Shown: in pieces, positions 34,203 to 36,126 of the stretch
Layout of the letters: each line of letters begins with the position of its first letter
Numbering within the stretch: position 1 is the stretch's first letter
Program-made: the position numbers and the translations under genes
Notes under the pieces: model-generated
Databases searched by the model: none
Told to the model about the DNA's origin: nothing
Seen by the model: the letters and a program-made list of their open reading frames with translations, nothing else
NCBI GenBank assembly: GCA_045638125.1
Contig: JAZUAS010000013.1
Span: 1-36,126 of the forward strand
Direction of reading: 5' to 3'
DNA from: SVTX01 sp045638125
GTDB taxonomy: Bacteria; Bacillota; Clostridia; Oscillospirales; CAG-272
Length of the DNA stretch: 36,126 nucleotides

Positions 34203-35417
34203 TTATAAATGTATGTGATATGGAAGACCATCAACGTAAAAGGGAGGAAGCTCTCCTTGGATAAGAGGACGGGCGTAATCAAGGAAAGGACGAAGCATAT
34301 CGGTGTGATCATCATTTATCCACTCTATCGGTATCTTTTTTTCCAAATTAGCGATCTTGGATATTTCGACTATTCCGGTCGTCCATTGATACGGTTGATC
34401 TGAAATACGAACAAGGGTGACTGCAACTCCGCTTCGACCGTTCGCAGCAGCAAGAACTGCTGCTCCGCCTACCTGATAGGCCTCGGTAATATCAGTACGG
34501 CTTGTCAAATGACCACAGCAACGCTGGAGAGTTGACAGCTCGATTGCTCTTGTCTTTGTATCAAGCGCCTTGGCACATTCGTTGGCAAGATATCTTGCGG
34601 TTCCTGTAAGCTTTTTATGGCCGAATGAGTCAATGTCTCTGACATTATCCGAAAGCTCACAAACATATCTGCCATCGGGTAGCTTAACGCCCTCGGATAC
34701 CGCGACAACTATGCTTTTTTTATTTTTCTGCATATTTGCGATTTTTTTGATAAAACCTTCTACCGTAAAGGGGATCTCGGGAAGACAGATAAGATCAACT
34801 CCGTCACAGTCCTCGCCCCTTGCAAGTGCGCTTGCAGCAGTAAGCCATCCGGCGTTTCTTCCCATTATTTCAACAATAGTTACGTAATTAACTCCATAAA
34901 CGGTAGCATCTTGGATTATTTCTTTCATTACAGTGGCAACGAATTTCGCGGCACTTCCGTAACCGGGAGTATGGTCGGTTACCATAAGGTCATTATCAAT
35001 AGTTTTCGGAACTCCCACAAAACGTATATTACTTCCGATGCTCTTTGCATATTCGGAGAGCTTGCCTATCGTATCCATACTGTCATTTCCGCCAATATAG
35101 AAAAAACACTCTATATTGTACTTTTCCAAAATGCTGAATATCGTTTTGTATTCATCGTCGCTTTCGCTAAAATTCTTAAGCTTATATCTGCAGCTTCCGA
35201 GAAATGAAGATGGAGTTCTTTTTAAAATCTCAATGTTTATATCTTGATCAAACATAAGATTCAATTCAACAAGATTTTCTTGAAGAAGGCCTGCAATACC
35301 GTTTTTCATGCCGTAAACTTTTTTTGCTCCCGCCTTAATTGCAGCTTGATACACTCCTGTGAGACTTGCATTGATAACCGCGGTGGGACCGCCTGATTGT
35401 CCAACGATAACGTTCAT
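34203..35417 (-). CDS. pfp: 6-phosphofructokinase, PPi-dependent type
   Basis: A 404-residue phosphofructokinase, catalysing fructose 6-phosphate to fructose 1,6-bisphosphate. GQSGGPTAVIN opens the protein. The donor-site motif is GGNDS (109-113), with Asp112 where ATP enzymes have Gly, and PKTIDND (137-143), with Lys138 where ATP enzymes have Gly. That Asp/Lys pair is the known signature of pyrophosphate use. Asp141 is the catalytic base, and MGRNAGWL is the substrate loop. Asn111 in place of the usual Asp is a small departure. AAGGAG lies 8 bases before the ATG. Monocistronic, with its own promoter and terminator. PPi use saves ATP in an anaerobe and makes the step reversible. Confidence 0.92.
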   Translation of the reverse strand: MNVIVGQSGGPTAVINASLTGVYQAAIKAGAKKVYGMKNGIAGLLQENLVELNLMFDQDINIEILKRTPSSFLGSCRYKLKNFSESDDEYKTIFSILEKYNIECFFYIGGNDSMDTIGKLSEYAKSIGSNIRFVGVPKTIDNDLMVTDHTPGYGSAAKFVATVMKEIIQDATVYGVNYVTIVEIMGRNAGWLTAASALARGEDCDGVDLICLPEIPFTVEGFIKKIANMQKNKKSIVVAVSEGVKLPDGRYVCELSDNVRDIDSFGHKKLTGTARYLANECAKALDTKTRAIELSTLQRCCGHLTSRTDITEAYQVGGAAVLAAANGRSGVAVTLVRISDQPYQWTTGIVEISKIANLEKKIPIEWINDDHTDMLRPFLDYARPLIQGELPPFYVDGLPYHIHL

Positions 35418-35443
35418 AAAGCTTCTCCTTACATTTTTTTTAC

Positions 35444-35472
35444 ATTATATCACATTTAAATCAACAAGTCAA
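35444..35472 (-). promoter_or_regulatory. Sigma-A promoter of the phosphofructokinase gene
   Basis: On the minus strand TTGACT (35467-35472), 17-base spacer, TATAAT (35444-35449), with the start codon about 27 bases beyond the -10. Nothing else is seen between here and the pckG terminator. Confidence 0.88.
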
Positions 35473-35577
35473 GTGTTTAGTTAAAATTTGGACTTTTCAC
35501 TCTCAAACACTCTCTCAGTTAAATAATATATAAAATTGACTACTCGTATGCCTATAATTCAAACTAAATTTAATTAT

Positions 35578-35614
35578 TAAAGGGCGGAATCTTCATGAAA
35601 GAAGATTCCACCCT
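35578..35614 (-). terminator. Terminator of pckG
   Basis: On the minus strand GAAGATTCC and GGAATCTTC with outer GGG/CCC pairs (35601-35613 with 35582-35594, one mismatch) form a long stem. A modest T-rich tail (TTTAATAATT) follows. Confidence 0.78.
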
Positions 35615-35631
35615 TGTGTAGATATTAAAGA

Positions 35632-36126
35632 TCAAGCCTTAAGTCTTGCTTCAAGAGCAGCAAGCTCGTCGTACATGGTCTGAGGAACTCTTGCGCCAAC
35701 CTGAGCGTAGAATGCCTTAATGTTCTCAACGTCCTCAAGCCAAGAAGCCTTATCAACGGTAAGAAGCTCCTTGATTGTGTCGAGAGTAACGTCGGAGAGA
35801 CCCTCAATGCAGATGTCCTCCGCCTTGGGAATATAACCGATGGGAGTGATGTCAGCATCAACCTTACCCTCGCAACGAGCAAGGATCCACATAAGAACTC
35901 TCATGTTGTCACCAAAGCCGGGCCAGATGAAGTTGCCGTCAGCATCGGTACGGAACCAGTTAACGTGGAAGATCTTGGGAGCGTTGGGAATGGTAGTACC
36001 CATCTTGAGCCAGTGTGCCCAGTAGTCACCCATATCGTAGCCTACGAAGGGTCTCATAGCCATGGGGTCACGGCGAACTACGCCGACAGCTCCTGCTGCC
36101 GCAGCGGTAGTCTCGGAAGCCATGAT
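35632..36126 (-). CDS. pckG: Phosphoenolpyruvate carboxykinase (GTP), C-terminal part
   Basis: The last 164 codons of a GTP-type PEP carboxykinase; the frame stays open through the window edge (an Ile codon precedes the Met at 36123), so the true start lies outside. SETTAAAAG, PFVGYDMGDYWAHWL, IFHVNWFR and WPGFGDNMRVLMWI are family hallmarks, the last near the nucleotide site. The enzyme interconverts oxaloacetate and PEP with GTP/GDP; in fermenters it often runs toward oxaloacetate. Codon use is strongly biased, suggesting high expression. Confidence 0.96.
   Translation of the reverse strand: MMASETTAAAAGAVGVVRRDPMAMRPFVGYDMGDYWAHWLKMGTTIPNAPKIFHVNWFRTDADGNFIWPGFGDNMRVLMWILARCEGKVDADITPIGYIPKAEDICIEGLSDVTLDTIKELLTVDKASWLEDVENIKAFYAQVGARVPQTMYDELAALEARLKA

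Noticed and set aside
1..36126. Mobile elements, CRISPR arrays and RNA genes
   Set aside because: No transposase, integrase, terminal repeats, spaced direct repeats, or tRNA/rRNA sequences were seen on either strand.

Overview
The window looks like a chromosomal housekeeping stretch from an anaerobic, low-to-moderate GC member of the class Clostridia, possibly an uncultured gut Oscillospirales-like lineage (order-level placement is tentative). Supporting signs are a complete rnfCDGEAB cluster, a 6-phosphofructokinase with the pyrophosphate-type signature, a GTP-type PEP carboxykinase, DUF951, DUF5711 and YlmC/YmxH proteins, an ECF energising module, strong AAGGAGG ribosome binding sites and textbook TTGACA-17-TATAAT promoters. 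I saw no tRNA, rRNA, IS element, prophage or CRISPR array. No gene-free gap exceeds about 300 bases.

Layout. 1-3.5 kb (minus): a MacB-like ABC exporter with fused ATPase and FtsX permease and a very large extracytoplasmic domain. 3.7-7.3 kb (plus): a heterodimeric ABC exporter pair with one degenerate ATP site. 7.3-13.4 kb (minus): DUF951, YfhO-like membrane protein, ruvA, ruvB and a PHP-domain phosphoesterase in one run. 13.6-18.4 kb (plus): ruvC, which diverges from ruvAB, then a SAM methyltransferase, ecfA1, ecfA2, ecfT and truA. 18.5-25.4 kb (plus): DUF5711 protein, CvpA-like protein, a ClpE-like AAA+ unfoldase with an N-terminal zinc finger, and a 918-residue P-type-ATPase-shaped protein that has lost every catalytic signature. 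25.5-28.9 kb (plus): ylmC-like gene, rpsB with a structured leader, tsf, tadA and pcp. 29.0-33.9 kb (minus): the rnf operon. 34.2-35.4 kb (minus): PPi-type phosphofructokinase. 35.6 kb to the end (minus): the 3' part of pckG.

How the genes work together. Rnf couples ferredoxin oxidation to NAD+ reduction and ion pumping. PPi-PFK and GTP-PEPCK are energy-sparing steps of glycolysis and C3/C4 exchange, so the right end is a central energy block. RuvA, RuvB and RuvC form the Holliday-junction resolvasome. EcfA1/A2/T power substrate-binding S components encoded elsewhere. rpsB and tsf are the usual translation pair.

Most novel signals. (1) The pseudo-P-type ATPase at 22687-25443, with all ten membrane segments but no phosphorylatable Asp, no TGES, and no TGD or GDGxND motifs, placed directly behind a ClpE-like unfoldase, CvpA and DUF5711. 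(2) A three-stem rpsB leader that contains a perfect 7-base complement to the rpsB Shine-Dalgarno. (3) A folded leader between a strong promoter and rnfC, with a Rex-like operator upstream. The first is my best candidate for an undescribed system.
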